38,804 nucleotides of DNA, from assembly GCA_017936005.1 (NCBI GenBank), contig JAGBGK010000039.1:1-38804 (forward strand), given 5' to 3'. Positions 8,441 to 17,145 of this stretch are shown here, piece after piece; position 1 is the stretch's first letter, and each line of letters begins with the position of its first letter. The notes under the pieces were generated by a model, which did no database searches, had not been told where the DNA came from, and worked only from the letters and a program-made list of their open reading frames with translations. The stretch is from Tidjanibacter sp. GTDB lineage: Bacteria > Bacteroidota > Bacteroidia > Bacteroidales > Rikenellaceae. Both the position numbers and the translations under genes were made by a program.

Positions 8441-9211
8441 ATGACAATTCTCTATGACAATATGATTTTCGGCCCTGTGCACTCACGCAGGCTGGGCCTT
8501 TCGTTGGGTATCAACCTCCTGCCTACCGATTGTAAACTCTGCTCGTTCAACTGTATCTACTGTGAGTGTGGATGGACGCTCGGTGGACAACGCCCACGAT
8601 TCAACGACAAAGACGCAGTGATTGGGATGTTGGAGGAGAAACTCTCACAGATGATTGCCGATGGTACACCACCCGACGTGTTGACATTTGCAGGTAACGG
8701 AGAGCCTACAATGCACCCCCACTTTGAGGAGATTGTGGAGAGGGTAGTGGCTCTGAGGGATAAGCTTTGCCCCAATGCGAAGGTTTCGGTGCTGACCAAC
8801 GCCACGATGCTCCACCGTGAGAGTGTGCGTAGGGCTTTGCAGAAGGTCGACAATCCGATATTGAAACTCGACTCGGCATTCGATTCCACTGTGCAACTCA
8901 TCGATAAACCCTTGGGACACTACTCGGTGGCCGATGTGGTTGAGAATATGAAGCTCTTCGAGGGAGAGTGCATTGTGCAGACGATGTTCTTGCGTGGCGA
9001 GTTTGAGGGAGAGGTGGTGGATAATGCCACCGAGGAGGAGATTACGGCGTGGTTGAAACTTATAGGCGAGGTTGCTCCACGCAGTGTTATGGTCTATACT
9101 ATCGACCGTGATACCCCTGCGCCCAACTTGGAGAAGGTGCCCTTGGAGGAGTTGCAAGCCATTGCCGAAAGGGTGCGTGCGCTGGGCATTGAGTGTAGCG
9201 TGGCGGGATAG
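8441..9211 (+). CDS. Radical SAM protein (COG0731-like)
   Basis: A 256-aa protein with the radical SAM iron-sulfur motif in the form C-x3-C-x2-C (CSFNC-IYC, near residues 31-38), preceded by FGPVHSRRLGLSLGINLLP, which is characteristic of the small COG0731 group distantly related to wyosine-base enzymes. FAGNGEPTMHP near residue 83 matches the GGE-type SAM-binding strand. The substrate is unknown for this group. It is followed after 33 bases by prfB and probably shares a transcript with it. An in-frame ATG at 8462 is a possible alternative start. Confidence 0.88.
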   Translation: MTILYDNMIFGPVHSRRLGLSLGINLLPTDCKLCSFNCIYCECGWTLGGQRPRFNDKDAVIGMLEEKLSQMIADGTPPDVLTFAGNGEPTMHPHFEEIVERVVALRDKLCPNAKVSVLTNATMLHRESVRRALQKVDNPILKLDSAFDSTVQLIDKPLGHYSVADVVENMKLFEGECIVQTMFLRGEFEGEVVDNATEEEITAWLKLIGEVAPRSVMVYTIDRDTPAPNLEKVPLEELQAIAERVRALGIECSVAG

Positions 9212-9244
9212 AGATGTGGTCGTAGAAGAGAAGAGTTAGGTTGG

Positions 9245-10360
9245 ATGATTACAGCAGAACAAATAAAGGACCTTGTGGTGCGTAGGGATGCTCTCAATCG
9301 CTATTTGGCGATTGACGACAAGCGTATTGCCTTTGAGGAAGAACAGCTCAAAACCACCGCACCCGACTTTTGGGACCGCCCCGAAGAGGCCGAAAAACAA
9401 CTCAAAAAGGTGGCCTCCATTAAGGCGTGGATAGATGCCTATGTATCCCTGTCAGGATTGGTGGACGACCTCGAAGTTACGGCCGAGTTTGTGCGTGAGG
9501 GTGGTGCAACCGAAGAGGAGTTGGACCAACTCTATGCACGCACTTTGGAGGCTACCGAGGCACTCGAAATGAAGAATATGTTGCGAGGCGAGGAGGATAA
9601 ACTCGGTGCTGTGGTGGACATCAATAGTGGTGCCGGCGGTACGGAAAGCCTCGATTGGGCCTCAATGCTGTTGAGGATGTACACCCGTTGGGGTGAGCGC
9701 AATGGCTTTAAGGTGAGGGTTGCCGACTTGCAAGCAGGCGAAGAGGTGGGCGTGAAATCGGCTACTCTACTCTTTGAGGGCGACTATGCCTACGGCTACC
9801 TCAAAAGCGAGAGCGGTGTGCATCGTATGGTGCGCCTATCGCCTTTCAATGCCAACAACAAACGACAGACAACCTTTGCTTCGGTCTTTGTGTCGCCGCA
9901 GGTGGACGATACCATTGAGATAAACATCAATCCTGCCGACTATGAGTGGGACACCTATCGCAGTAGCGGTGCTGGTGGTCAGAATGTAAATAAGGTGGAA
10001 ACGGGTGTGCGCCTGCGCTACCACGGCAAGGACCCCGACACGGGCGAGGTTGTGGAGTTCCTCATCGAGAACACAGAGACGCGCTCCCAACTCGACAACC
10101 GCAACAACGCACTACGCATCCTGCGCTCGAAACTCTACCAACGAGAGTTGGACAAGCGTATGGCTGTGCAGAACGAGTTGGAGAAGACCAAAAAACGTAT
10201 CGAGTGGGGTTCGCAGATTCGTTCCTATGTCTTTGACGACAGGCGTGTGAAGGACCACCGCACGGGCCACCAGACCTCGGCAGTGGATGCGGTGATGGAT
10301 GGCGACATTGACGCCTTCATCAAAGCCTATCTGATGGAGTTCAGCGAAACGGCAAAGTAG
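9245..10360 (+). CDS. prfB: Peptide chain release factor 2
   Basis: A 371-aa class I release factor that reads UAA and UGA stop codons. Visible are the SPF codon-recognition tripeptide (VRLSPFNANN), the catalytic GGQ loop (SSGAGGQNVNKVETGVRL) near residue 245, and WGSQIRSYVFDDRRVKDHRTG near the end. The gene is one continuous frame: at the place where E. coli RF2 has its CUU-UGA programmed frameshift, the sequence here reads CGC TAT TTG GCG with no stop. It follows the radical SAM gene and is closed by a strong terminator. Confidence 0.97.
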   Translation: MITAEQIKDLVVRRDALNRYLAIDDKRIAFEEEQLKTTAPDFWDRPEEAEKQLKKVASIKAWIDAYVSLSGLVDDLEVTAEFVREGGATEEELDQLYARTLEATEALEMKNMLRGEEDKLGAVVDINSGAGGTESLDWASMLLRMYTRWGERNGFKVRVADLQAGEEVGVKSATLLFEGDYAYGYLKSESGVHRMVRLSPFNANNKRQTTFASVFVSPQVDDTIEININPADYEWDTYRSSGAGGQNVNKVETGVRLRYHGKDPDTGEVVEFLIENTETRSQLDNRNNALRILRSKLYQRELDKRMAVQNELEKTKKRIEWGSQIRSYVFDDRRVKDHRTGHQTSAVDAVMDGDIDAFIKAYLMEFSETAK

Positions 10361-10384
10361 TCAAGAAAGAGGTAGAGTAAATAG

Positions 10385-10419
10385 AGAGGAGGATAACCAA
10401 TGGCTATCCTCCTCTTTTT
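10385..10419 (+). terminator. Terminator after prfB
   Basis: An AGAGGAGGATA stem pairs with TATCCTCCTCT and runs into TTTTTATTT; it lies 25 bases after the prfB stop and also separates it from the opposing lipoprotein gene. Confidence 0.92.
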
Positions 10420-10439
10420 ATTTGTCACACCGACCGGGC

Positions 10440-12137
10440 CTACTGCATAAAGGTTGCGTAGTTGCCATAGAAGCCTTTGGTGTTGCCAATCAAGGTGCGC
10501 CTTTCAGCCACAGGTGCGTTGGGAAGCACAATCTTCTTAAAGCGCTTGTCGCCCATAACCTTTGCCTCGCTTTGGCCCGAACCAACCGCACCGCTACTAT
10601 TGCTTGCTGTGTTGTCCACAATTTCGAGCTTACCCTCAAAGGTACCCTTGATGTAGTTGTCGTTGTTACCCTTCATATCAAGGACAAACTTATAGGTGCC
10701 GTCGCCGTGGTTGGTTACCTCCAATACACCCGAGGTGATGAGGTCACAAGGTGTAACCTGACCATCGGCAGTGGTCTGGATGATGTAGGAGCCATAAACA
10801 TTCCTATTCTGGTCCTCAACACCCAAGTCTACTGTGAAACCGTTACCCGACTCGTTTGCGATGTAGGTACCAGAGGGTATTCCGGTAGAGAAGTTGTTGC
10901 CAACCTCCACGTTTACACCAAGTGCAACAATCTCTTTGCGGGTGTTGTCGTAGAGTCCCAAGTTCCAATAGGGTACGCTCATAATGCCATTGCCATAGTC
11001 AACACGGCCCATATAGTACATAATGCCCTCGGTGAACTTGAAGTCCACATTCTGACGGTCAGCACCGGTGTAGCCGGGAATAATCTGCACTTGGCAATTG
11101 GTAGCTTTGCTCTTGTAGGCACCCATTATGCCATAGGTCTCGGTGGTGATGTCATAGAGCCCTTGACCTTTGGAGGTGATTTTCACAAATCCGTCGCTCA
11201 TCATATCCAAATAGGAACTCTCCTCTTGGTTGATGTAGACAATATCTTCACCCTTTTCGTTCTTGATGATGCTCTCGGTGATGTCAATCTTCATAAATGC
11301 AGCCGCCATCATGGTCTTGGAGGTGAGGGTTGCATAGGTGTCAAGGTCAAACTGTCCTTGTGGAAGAATCATACCATTCTCATCGCAGATGATTTGGTAC
11401 TCCGCAAAGTAGGCACTGTAAGTACCCTCTTTACCTGTGGCCTGCTGGTTGAGAAATACATTGAAGTAGTTCTCGTCCATAATATACAAATCCCAATAGG
11501 TCTGGTTGCCTATCAGGGGGTAGTAAATAGCATAGGCAAAGTAGGGCTGGTAGGAGGTGTATATGAAGTTCTCAGGCAGACCACAGATGTCAACCTCGCC
11601 CTCGTAGTGGCAGACAATGGGTTTTGTTTTGCCAACAGCAATGCCGGCCTCCTTGTTGAGTTTCTTGGCCTCGAAGTCAACATCCATAATGTAGGCGTTG
11701 TCCTTGCCGTGCTTGATGGTTATCTTACCCTTGTCGATAAGCCACATTGCATAGGTGTTGTAGTCACCACTCTCCATATTGACATAGGTCGAACCGGAGA
11801 GGATGTTGCTGAACGCACCCTCGGTGAGTTCAAGGTTGCCAAAGCTGTATTCACCTTCGGGAATCTTGCCATTCTCCATATTGAATTTCAAATCGAGCGA
11901 GAGAATACGGGTGGTCGCAGCCTCGCCCATATCGTTAACGTCGATGGTTGCAAGACGCAGTACATAGCTGCTCTCATCATCGCCCCTCTCTGCAAGGCCC
12001 TTGTGGGTGAGCATTGCCGAATTCATAGTCAATCCGAAGTACATATTGTCCTTGCTGATTTCGGGCACATCGAGTTTTGGTGTGCATGCGCCGAGCGTAA
12101 ACAATGCAAGGATAATTGCCAACAGAGATTTTTTCAT
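10440..12137 (-). CDS. Lipoprotein made of three related beta-rich modules
   Basis: A 565-aa protein of unknown function. MKKSLLAIILALFTLGACT is a signal peptide with a lipobox (LGAC), so the mature protein is lipid-anchored. Three modules follow (roughly 25-200, 200-390 and 390-540). Each has an aromatic strand (YVLRLATID, YWDLYIMDENYF, YWNLGLYDN), a G-x-Y turn (IPEGEYSFG, GKEGTYSAY, IPSGTYIAN), a strand of the form ITIKH..YIMDVDF or VTNHGDGTYKFVLD, and an exit strand like CHYEGEVD or GTFEGKLEI. I do not recognise the family; small-ligand or glycan binding at the surface is a guess. An ATG at 12149 is an alternative start. A good promoter lies upstream. Confidence 0.85.
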   Translation of the reverse strand: MKKSLLAIILALFTLGACTPKLDVPEISKDNMYFGLTMNSAMLTHKGLAERGDDESSYVLRLATIDVNDMGEAATTRILSLDLKFNMENGKIPEGEYSFGNLELTEGAFSNILSGSTYVNMESGDYNTYAMWLIDKGKITIKHGKDNAYIMDVDFEAKKLNKEAGIAVGKTKPIVCHYEGEVDICGLPENFIYTSYQPYFAYAIYYPLIGNQTYWDLYIMDENYFNVFLNQQATGKEGTYSAYFAEYQIICDENGMILPQGQFDLDTYATLTSKTMMAAAFMKIDITESIIKNEKGEDIVYINQEESSYLDMMSDGFVKITSKGQGLYDITTETYGIMGAYKSKATNCQVQIIPGYTGADRQNVDFKFTEGIMYYMGRVDYGNGIMSVPYWNLGLYDNTRKEIVALGVNVEVGNNFSTGIPSGTYIANESGNGFTVDLGVEDQNRNVYGSYIIQTTADGQVTPCDLITSGVLEVTNHGDGTYKFVLDMKGNNDNYIKGTFEGKLEIVDNTASNSSGAVGSGQSEAKVMGDKRFKKIVLPNAPVAERRTLIGNTKGFYGNYATFMQ

Positions 12138-12174
12138 AGTTATTTTCATTGAAATTAAAGTGTCAGTTTGGGCG

Positions 12175-12204
12175 CAAATATAATGATTATCTTTGATAAT
12201 CAAA
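12175..12204 (-). promoter_or_regulatory. Promoter of the three-module lipoprotein gene
   Basis: On the minus strand TTTG (12201-12204) and TATATTTG (12175-12182) are 18 bases apart and match the Bacteroidetes -33/-7 consensus. Transcription should start near 12168. Confidence 0.75.
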
Positions 12205-12275
12205 CAGCAAGCGGGCCAAAAAATGTAAACTTATAATTTGGCTTTCAGTGAATTGTGGCGGTTGGCGATGTGGAA

Positions 12276-14261
12276 CTATCGGAGATAGTCCTCAAAATAG
12301 GCTGTGACTTTGTTCATCAGGTGCACCCTGTCTTTACCCCTGACATTGTGTTCGTGGCGAGGGTAGGGGAAGTAGTCCACCTGCACGCCCTCAACAACAC
12401 ACTCCCTCACAAACGAGAGGCTGTGTTGCCACAAAACCACAGGGTCGATGGCTCCCTGACAAATCAGCAGTTTACCTTTGAGGTTTTTGGCCTGTGGAAT
12501 GAGCGAAGTGGCGGCAAAGCCCTCGGGGTTGCACTCCTCGGTGGTCATATACCTCTCGCCATACATCACCTCATACCATTTCCAATCAATCACGGGGCCA
12601 CCAGCAACGCCCACCTTGAACACCTCGGGGTGGTGTGTCATTAGCGAGATGGTCATAAAACCACCATAGCTCCAACCGTGAACACCGATGCGCTCCGAGT
12701 CCACCCACGGGTGGCTGCACAACCACTCAATACCCTTCATCTGGTCCTCCATCTCACACTCGCCACATTGGCGGTGAATGGCCTTCTCATATTCTGCTCC
12801 GTGGTTGAGGGTGCCTCGGTTGTCCATCACAAAAACAACATATCCCCTTTGAGCCATCAACATCTCCCAACGGCGCAGGTTGGCCTGGAAGGAGTTGGTT
12901 ACCATCTGGCTGTGTGGACCTCCATAGACGTAGAGAATGACGGGATATTTCTTCTCGGGGTTGAAATCGATGGGGTAGATGAGTCGGTAGAAGTTGTCCC
13001 AACGCCCGTCGGCACTCTTTATGGTGCCCAACTCTATGGGGGTGTAGTTGTACCCATCGGCAGGGTTGGGGGCTGTGAGCAGCGTGCGGGAGTGCTTGCC
13101 ATCGGTGGAGCGCACCTCCACGATGCGTGGCACGTTGAGCGATGAGTAGTTGTCGAAAAACCACTCCCCATTGGGACTTACCGAGCAGTTATGCCAACCC
13201 TCTGCTGTGGTTAGGCGCACGGTCTTACCACTCTTGATGTTCACCTTGAAGAGGTGCTGTTCGGCGGGGCTCACCTCGGCCGAGTAGTAGTAGATGTGTT
13301 TGCCGTTGTGGGCAACATATTTCACATCGGCCTCCACGGGAGTCAGGCGACGGTGGCCCCACTCGCCCGTCTTGGTATTGCGCTCATAGAGATAGAGGCT
13401 CCAATAGCCATCCCTCACATTGGTCGAGTAGATGAAACGATTACCCTCCGTGTCCAACCATCGAAGCGGATAAAGGGGCTCCACATAGCGGCTGTCGCTC
13501 TCGGTGAAAAGCATCTCGACAAGGGCGCCAGTGGTGGCGGAGTAGCTGTTGAGGTGCATCTCGTTTTGCTCTCGGTTGAGGACCTGAATGTAGATGAGCT
13601 TCCCGTCGGGACTCCAAGTGATGTTCGTAAGGTAGCGCTCCTCGGAGAAATCAACCACCTGCACCCACACGGTCTGCTCCGTGAGGGTGTTGTAAACACC
13701 CAACGATACCACCTCCGAGGGTAGCCCGTTCTGGGGGTACTTGATGTTCACCAACGAGCCGGTGCGGGTGGTGATGTCGAGCAAGGGAAAGTCGGCCACT
13801 CGGCTCTCGTCTTTGCGGTAGAATGCAACCGATAGGCCATCGGGCGAGGGGAAAATGCCACCCTCAATGCCGAACTCGTTGCGACTGACGTGGGAGCCGT
13901 TGACGATGTTGGGGTCGGTGTCGGTGGTTATGGCCTTGCGTACTCCACCAACCTCCACAAAGATGTTGTTGCCCTCGGTAAAAAAGCGAGGTTTGTCGGT
14001 TTCGACTCCTTTGTCAATGGGAATAGCGGGCTTTCCGGAGCGTGCGTCAAACCACTCGGTTTGCGCATTGGCGGCATAGCGAGTGATGCCATAGATGGTG
14101 TGTCCACCTGCATCCACACCCCACGAGGTGCGGATATTTTCGGGCACGAGTTCGCGCGATAGGATGGCTTCTTCCATAGTCAATAGTGGTCGTTCTTCCT
14201 GTGCCACAGCCACATTGATGGCCGAGAACAACAGGAGAAGCGCAAAAAAGGTGCGTTTCAT
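12276..14261 (-). CDS. Dipeptidyl-peptidase IV-type serine protease (S9 family)
   Basis: A 661-aa exported protease. MKRTFFALLLLFSAINVAVAQ is a signal peptide. Residues ~50-400 form a DPP-IV-type beta-propeller (repeats such as SVAFYRKDESRVADFPLLD and ITWSPDGKLIYIQ), and the C-terminal ~240 residues are the alpha/beta-hydrolase domain. The catalytic triad can be placed at Ser531 (GWSYGGF), Asp606 (GAIDPVV) and His638 (HEHNVRG). Such periplasmic enzymes remove dipeptides, usually X-Pro or X-Ala, from peptide N-termini for amino-acid uptake. The promoter overlaps that of divergent apt. Confidence 0.93.
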   Translation of the reverse strand: MKRTFFALLLLFSAINVAVAQEERPLLTMEEAILSRELVPENIRTSWGVDAGGHTIYGITRYAANAQTEWFDARSGKPAIPIDKGVETDKPRFFTEGNNIFVEVGGVRKAITTDTDPNIVNGSHVSRNEFGIEGGIFPSPDGLSVAFYRKDESRVADFPLLDITTRTGSLVNIKYPQNGLPSEVVSLGVYNTLTEQTVWVQVVDFSEERYLTNITWSPDGKLIYIQVLNREQNEMHLNSYSATTGALVEMLFTESDSRYVEPLYPLRWLDTEGNRFIYSTNVRDGYWSLYLYERNTKTGEWGHRRLTPVEADVKYVAHNGKHIYYYSAEVSPAEQHLFKVNIKSGKTVRLTTAEGWHNCSVSPNGEWFFDNYSSLNVPRIVEVRSTDGKHSRTLLTAPNPADGYNYTPIELGTIKSADGRWDNFYRLIYPIDFNPEKKYPVILYVYGGPHSQMVTNSFQANLRRWEMLMAQRGYVVFVMDNRGTLNHGAEYEKAIHRQCGECEMEDQMKGIEWLCSHPWVDSERIGVHGWSYGGFMTISLMTHHPEVFKVGVAGGPVIDWKWYEVMYGERYMTTEECNPEGFAATSLIPQAKNLKGKLLICQGAIDPVVLWQHSLSFVRECVVEGVQVDYFPYPRHEHNVRGKDRVHLMNKVTAYFEDYLR

Positions 14262-14287
14262 AGTGAGTGAGTATAAATTTGTTGGTG

Positions 14288-14319
14288 TAAAGGTAGTAAA
14301 ATTTGTGAGTTTAATCAAA
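14288..14319 (-). promoter_or_regulatory. Promoter of the DPP-IV gene, overlapping the apt promoter
   Basis: On the minus strand TTTG (14316-14319) and TACCTTTA (14288-14295) are 20 bases apart. The apt promoter on the other strand covers 14302-14333, so the two core promoters interlock. Confidence 0.75.
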
Positions 14320-14333
14320 TTGTCGTACCTTTG
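14302..14333 (+). promoter_or_regulatory. apt promoter, overlapping the DPP-IV promoter
   Basis: TTTG (14302-14305) and TACCTTTG (14326-14333) are 20 bases apart, an exact consensus match. Transcription would start near 14340, about 25 bases before the apt ATG. Confidence 0.85.
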
Positions 14334-14363
14334 AATGTTTGACTGAAACATTTAATTTGTGCA

Positions 14364-14954
14364 ATGAAAAATGATATTGTTACGCTCGAAGAAGCGAAAA
14401 AACTGATTCAATTCTATCCTGATTGGCCCAAGGAGGGTGTGAACTTTGTGGATTTGCTGCCGCTGTTGAGCGATGCGCAGATTTTTGGTGTGATTGTAGA
14501 GGAGCTGGGTAAGCACGTTACCACTCCCAATATTGCAGCACCCGAGGCTCGTGGTTTCCTCTTTGCAGCACCACTGCTGGTTACCGACTCCAAAGCCCAC
14601 ACTCTGATTACCTTCCGTAAGAATGGTAAATTGCCCGCCAAAGAGGGCGACCTCCAAAAGGTGTCCATCGTGAAGGAGTATGGCGAGGATAACCTCTTTT
14701 TCCGCAAGAGCGACTTGGAGAACTCGTTGGTGACAAATGGCGTGGTTGAGATTACCATCCTTGATGACATCCTCGCAACGGGTGGTACCTCCATTGAGAT
14801 GGCCAAACACCTTGAAGCGCTCACCGTTGTGAAAGATGGTGTGGAGTATCCCGTGAAGGTTAAGGAGTTTGTATTCTTGGCCGACCTGAGCTTCCTGCAC
14901 GGCAAGGAGCTTTTGGAGGAGATTGCTCCCGTTTATTCGTTGATTAGTTTCTAA
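14364..14954 (+). CDS. apt: Adenine phosphoribosyltransferase-like purine salvage enzyme
   Basis: A 196-aa type I phosphoribosyltransferase. EITILDDILATGGTS (residues 129-143) is the PRPP-binding motif, and APEARGFLFAAPLL near 59-72 matches the base-side motif of Apt. The N-terminal FYPDWPKEGVNFVDLLPLL matches the Apt flexible region. Apt makes AMP from adenine and PRPP in the cytoplasm. The protein is a little longer than typical Apt (about 170-180 aa), so another purine base as substrate cannot be excluded. nagB follows after 53 bases. Confidence 0.88.
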   Translation: MKNDIVTLEEAKKLIQFYPDWPKEGVNFVDLLPLLSDAQIFGVIVEELGKHVTTPNIAAPEARGFLFAAPLLVTDSKAHTLITFRKNGKLPAKEGDLQKVSIVKEYGEDNLFFRKSDLENSLVTNGVVEITILDDILATGGTSIEMAKHLEALTVVKDGVEYPVKVKEFVFLADLSFLHGKELLEEIAPVYSLISF

Positions 14955-15007
14955 GCGCAACCCAGTGTTAAACAGCGTCCCTTGTGGCGCACAAAAGAGA
15001 TAAAGCT

Positions 15008-15802
15008 ATGAGAGTTATTATTGAACAAAACCAAGAGCGAGGCTCGGTGTGGGCTGCGGCATACATCGCCGAGGCTATCAATCGTAAGGCAGCCGTAACC
15101 AACACCCCCTTTGTGTTGGGACTTCCCACCGGTTCTACCCCGCTGAACACCTACAAGGAACTTATCCGCCTTAACAAGGAGGGTGTGGTTAGTTTCAAGA
15201 ACGTCATCACGTTCAATATGGACGAGTATGTTGGCCTGCCTGAGGACCACCCTCAGAGCTACCACACCTTTATGTGGGAAAACTTCTTTTCGCACATCGA
15301 CATCAACCCTGCCAATGTGAATATCCTCAATGGCAATGCCGAGGATTTGGCAAAGGAGTGTGCCGACTATGAGAAGAAGATTGAGAGCGCAGGCGGTATC
15401 GACCTCTTCTTGGGTGGCGTTGGCGAGGATGGACACATCGCCTTCAACGAGCCCTTCTCGTCGATGAATTCCCGTACCCGTGTAAAGACCCTCACAGAGG
15501 ATACCATTTTGGTCAACTCCCGCTTCTTTGGTGGCGATGTTAATCAGGTGCCCAAGTTGGCTCTCACGGTTGGTGTGGCAACAATTCTTTCGGCTACCGA
15601 GGTTATCATTTTGGCTTTTGGCCCCAAGAAAGCTCGTGCCGTACAGCAGGGTGTTGAGGGTGCCTACTCGCACAGCTGGACCATCACGGGCCTCCAAACT
15701 CACCCCCACGGTATTCTCATTACCGACGAGGCTGCTGCCGGCGAGTTGAAGGTTAATACCTATAAGTATTTCAAAGACATAGAGAAGGATAATCTCTTGT
15801 AG
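15008..15802 (+). CDS. nagB: Glucosamine-6-phosphate deaminase
   Basis: A 264-aa enzyme that converts glucosamine-6-phosphate to fructose-6-phosphate and ammonia, feeding amino sugars into glycolysis. Seen are [17 protein letters not shown] near residue 38, Asp72 in [18 protein letters not shown] (same number as the catalytic Asp of E. coli NagB) and [17 protein letters not shown] near 135. The ATG at 15008 gives MRVIIEQN and the normal family length of about 266; an upstream in-frame start is not needed. It lies after apt and before a strong terminator. Confidence 0.97.
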   Translation: MRVIIEQNQERGSVWAAAYIAEAINRKAAVTNTPFVLGLPTGSTPLNTYKELIRLNKEGVVSFKNVITFNMDEYVGLPEDHPQSYHTFMWENFFSHIDINPANVNILNGNAEDLAKECADYEKKIESAGGIDLFLGGVGEDGHIAFNEPFSSMNSRTRVKTLTEDTILVNSRFFGGDVNQVPKLALTVGVATILSATEVIILAFGPKKARAVQQGVEGAYSHSWTITGLQTHPHGILITDEAAAGELKVNTYKYFKDIEKDNLL

Positions 15803-15825
15803 GCTTCTTTGTCGGTCTGAAATTA

Positions 15826-15857
15826 ACGAGGGCGGTTGAGTGTTCAACCGCCCTCGT
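15826..15857. terminator. Two-way terminator between nagB and the Fic gene
   Basis: A 14-bp perfect stem ACGAGGGCGGTTGA/TCAACCGCCCTCGT with a four-base loop sits between converging genes. A near-identical stem core (GGGCGGTTGA) recurs in the terminator at 17092-17125. Confidence 0.92.
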
Positions 15858-15900
15858 TGTTTCGGGTAATGAGCCTAATTGCGATTTTGCCCTGTTGGGC

Positions 15901-16935
15901 CTAAAAATAGTTCCTTGTGGCAAACTCATACTGCTCGATGAATATCTGTTTGAAAGCAGCAATGTTGTTTTGCTCATAGAACATCAGCATAGCCTTTTTG
16001 TAGTCCACAGAATCGACCGTGCGGAACGATAAGGGGCAATAGCCCCAAGCCATCAGAATTGCATTGCTTGTGATGCGGGCCGTGCGTTTGTTGCCATCCG
16101 AGAAAGCCTGAATGTATGAAAGCAGCACGAGGGCTAACAACGCTTTTTCAAAGATGTTTTCCTTGCTATTTATCAGTGTGCAACTATCTTCGAGTGCCTC
16201 CCTAATCTGGAATTCGTTATCCAGAGGGCGGTAGTTGGTGCCCGTAATGCCCACTCTTCGATTGCGAATACCACTACCCACACCCAACTCCTTTGTGAGA
16301 ATGGAGTGTATATCCTCAATGCGTCTAACGGTTATCTCTTTGAGGTAGTCGGGGTTGTCGAGCACAAAATCGAGTGCGTCTTTGTGGTTGAGCAACATCA
16401 CGGCCTCCTCTTTTGTCTTGCCCGCAGCCGTCAGTTTTTCTTTGAGCAAGCGTTCTGTTTCGAGCAGAGAGTATGTGTTGCCCTCAATCTGCGAAGACTT
16501 CCACGACAAATCCACTCCCAGTCGCTCCATCTCTTTGCGGTACTCTATCTCGGATAGGGTGGTCATATTGTTCAAAAAGGAGCGATGAGCACCCTCTAAT
16601 CGTTCCAACTCTTCGGGGGTGAAAATATCCACCTGTGGGAGTGTGGAACGAATGAGGTTGAAGTTAAACGACTCTTGCACTTTGCGCTCGTCAATGTCTT
16701 TGAGGAAGTAGGTGTCAATGTCGAGAGGCATTGTAAGTTGCGCTTGGGCAGAGAGGGAATAGCGAGTGGCCCTGCCTTTGCCCTCTACGACAATATCTCC
16801 TCGCTGAACGCCATCGGCAATCAATCTTTTGAGTGTGCGCTCATTGGGGGCCTCTGTAAGTCCAGCCGCAATTTCAACCCTACTCGAAGAGGGGTTGAAG
16901 TGCAAAAATTGTAGTATTTCAATATGTATTGTCAT
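15901..16935 (-). CDS. Fic/DOC family protein with winged-helix N-terminus and Gln in place of the catalytic His
   Basis: A 344-aa protein. Residues 1-65 look like a winged-helix DNA-binding domain. SSQIEGN at 147-153 matches the inhibitory helix motif [S/T]xxxE[G/N] that folds over the active site in Fic enzymes. The Fic loop reads YIQAFSDGNKRTAR (274-287): the anchor Phe278, Asp280, Gly281, Asn282 and Arg284 are present, but position 276, normally the catalytic His of HxFx(D/E)GNxR, is Gln. Canonical Fic proteins move AMP from ATP to a target and need that His, so activity is doubtful or altered. Four CGGGACA-type motifs lie just upstream. Confidence 0.9.
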   Translation of the reverse strand: MTIHIEILQFLHFNPSSSRVEIAAGLTEAPNERTLKRLIADGVQRGDIVVEGKGRATRYSLSAQAQLTMPLDIDTYFLKDIDERKVQESFNFNLIRSTLPQVDIFTPEELERLEGAHRSFLNNMTTLSEIEYRKEMERLGVDLSWKSSQIEGNTYSLLETERLLKEKLTAAGKTKEEAVMLLNHKDALDFVLDNPDYLKEITVRRIEDIHSILTKELGVGSGIRNRRVGITGTNYRPLDNEFQIREALEDSCTLINSKENIFEKALLALVLLSYIQAFSDGNKRTARITSNAILMAWGYCPLSFRTVDSVDYKKAMLMFYEQNNIAAFKQIFIEQYEFATRNYF

Positions 16936-16953
16936 ACGCCTATGTTTCTAAAT

Positions 16954-17035
16954 CGGGACAAATGTAGTGATTTTATTTCAAAATACGGGACAAACAGTGT
17001 GCTAAATGTCCCGAAAAGATAAAACTTTTGTCCCG
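16954..17035. promoter_or_regulatory. Cluster of four CGGGACA motifs upstream of the Fic gene
   Basis: CGGGACA occurs at 16954-16960 and 16986-16992, and its complement TGTCCCG at 17007-17013 and 17029-17035, flanked by A/T (ACAAA, CGAAA). The arrangement is a nested inverted repeat between the Fic start (16935) and the end of the exchanger unit. A -7-like TACATTTG on the minus strand overlaps the innermost copy. It looks like an operator array, perhaps bound by the winged helix of the Fic protein itself. Confidence 0.55.
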
Positions 17036-17091
17036 AAAGGGCGTGGTGGTGTTGCAAACAAGAGTGTTGTTGGGGTGGTGGGGTGGTAATC

Positions 17092-17125
17092 AAAAAGGGC
17101 GGTTGAACACTCAACTGCCCTCTTT
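17092..17125 (-). terminator. Terminator of the exchanger gene
   Basis: On the minus strand GGGCAGTTGA pairs with TCAACCGCCC (one A-C mismatch) around a four-base loop and runs into TTTTTG. It lies 21 bases after the exchanger stop codon. Confidence 0.8.
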
Positions 17126-17145
17126 GTGTATGCTAAGTGGGGATG

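Noticed and set aside
10422..12152. 576-codon open frame on the plus strand opposite the three-module lipoprotein
   Set aside because: It mirrors the real gene; the minus-strand frame has a signal peptide, a lipobox, internal repeats and a promoter, while the plus frame shows none and has no recognisable motifs.
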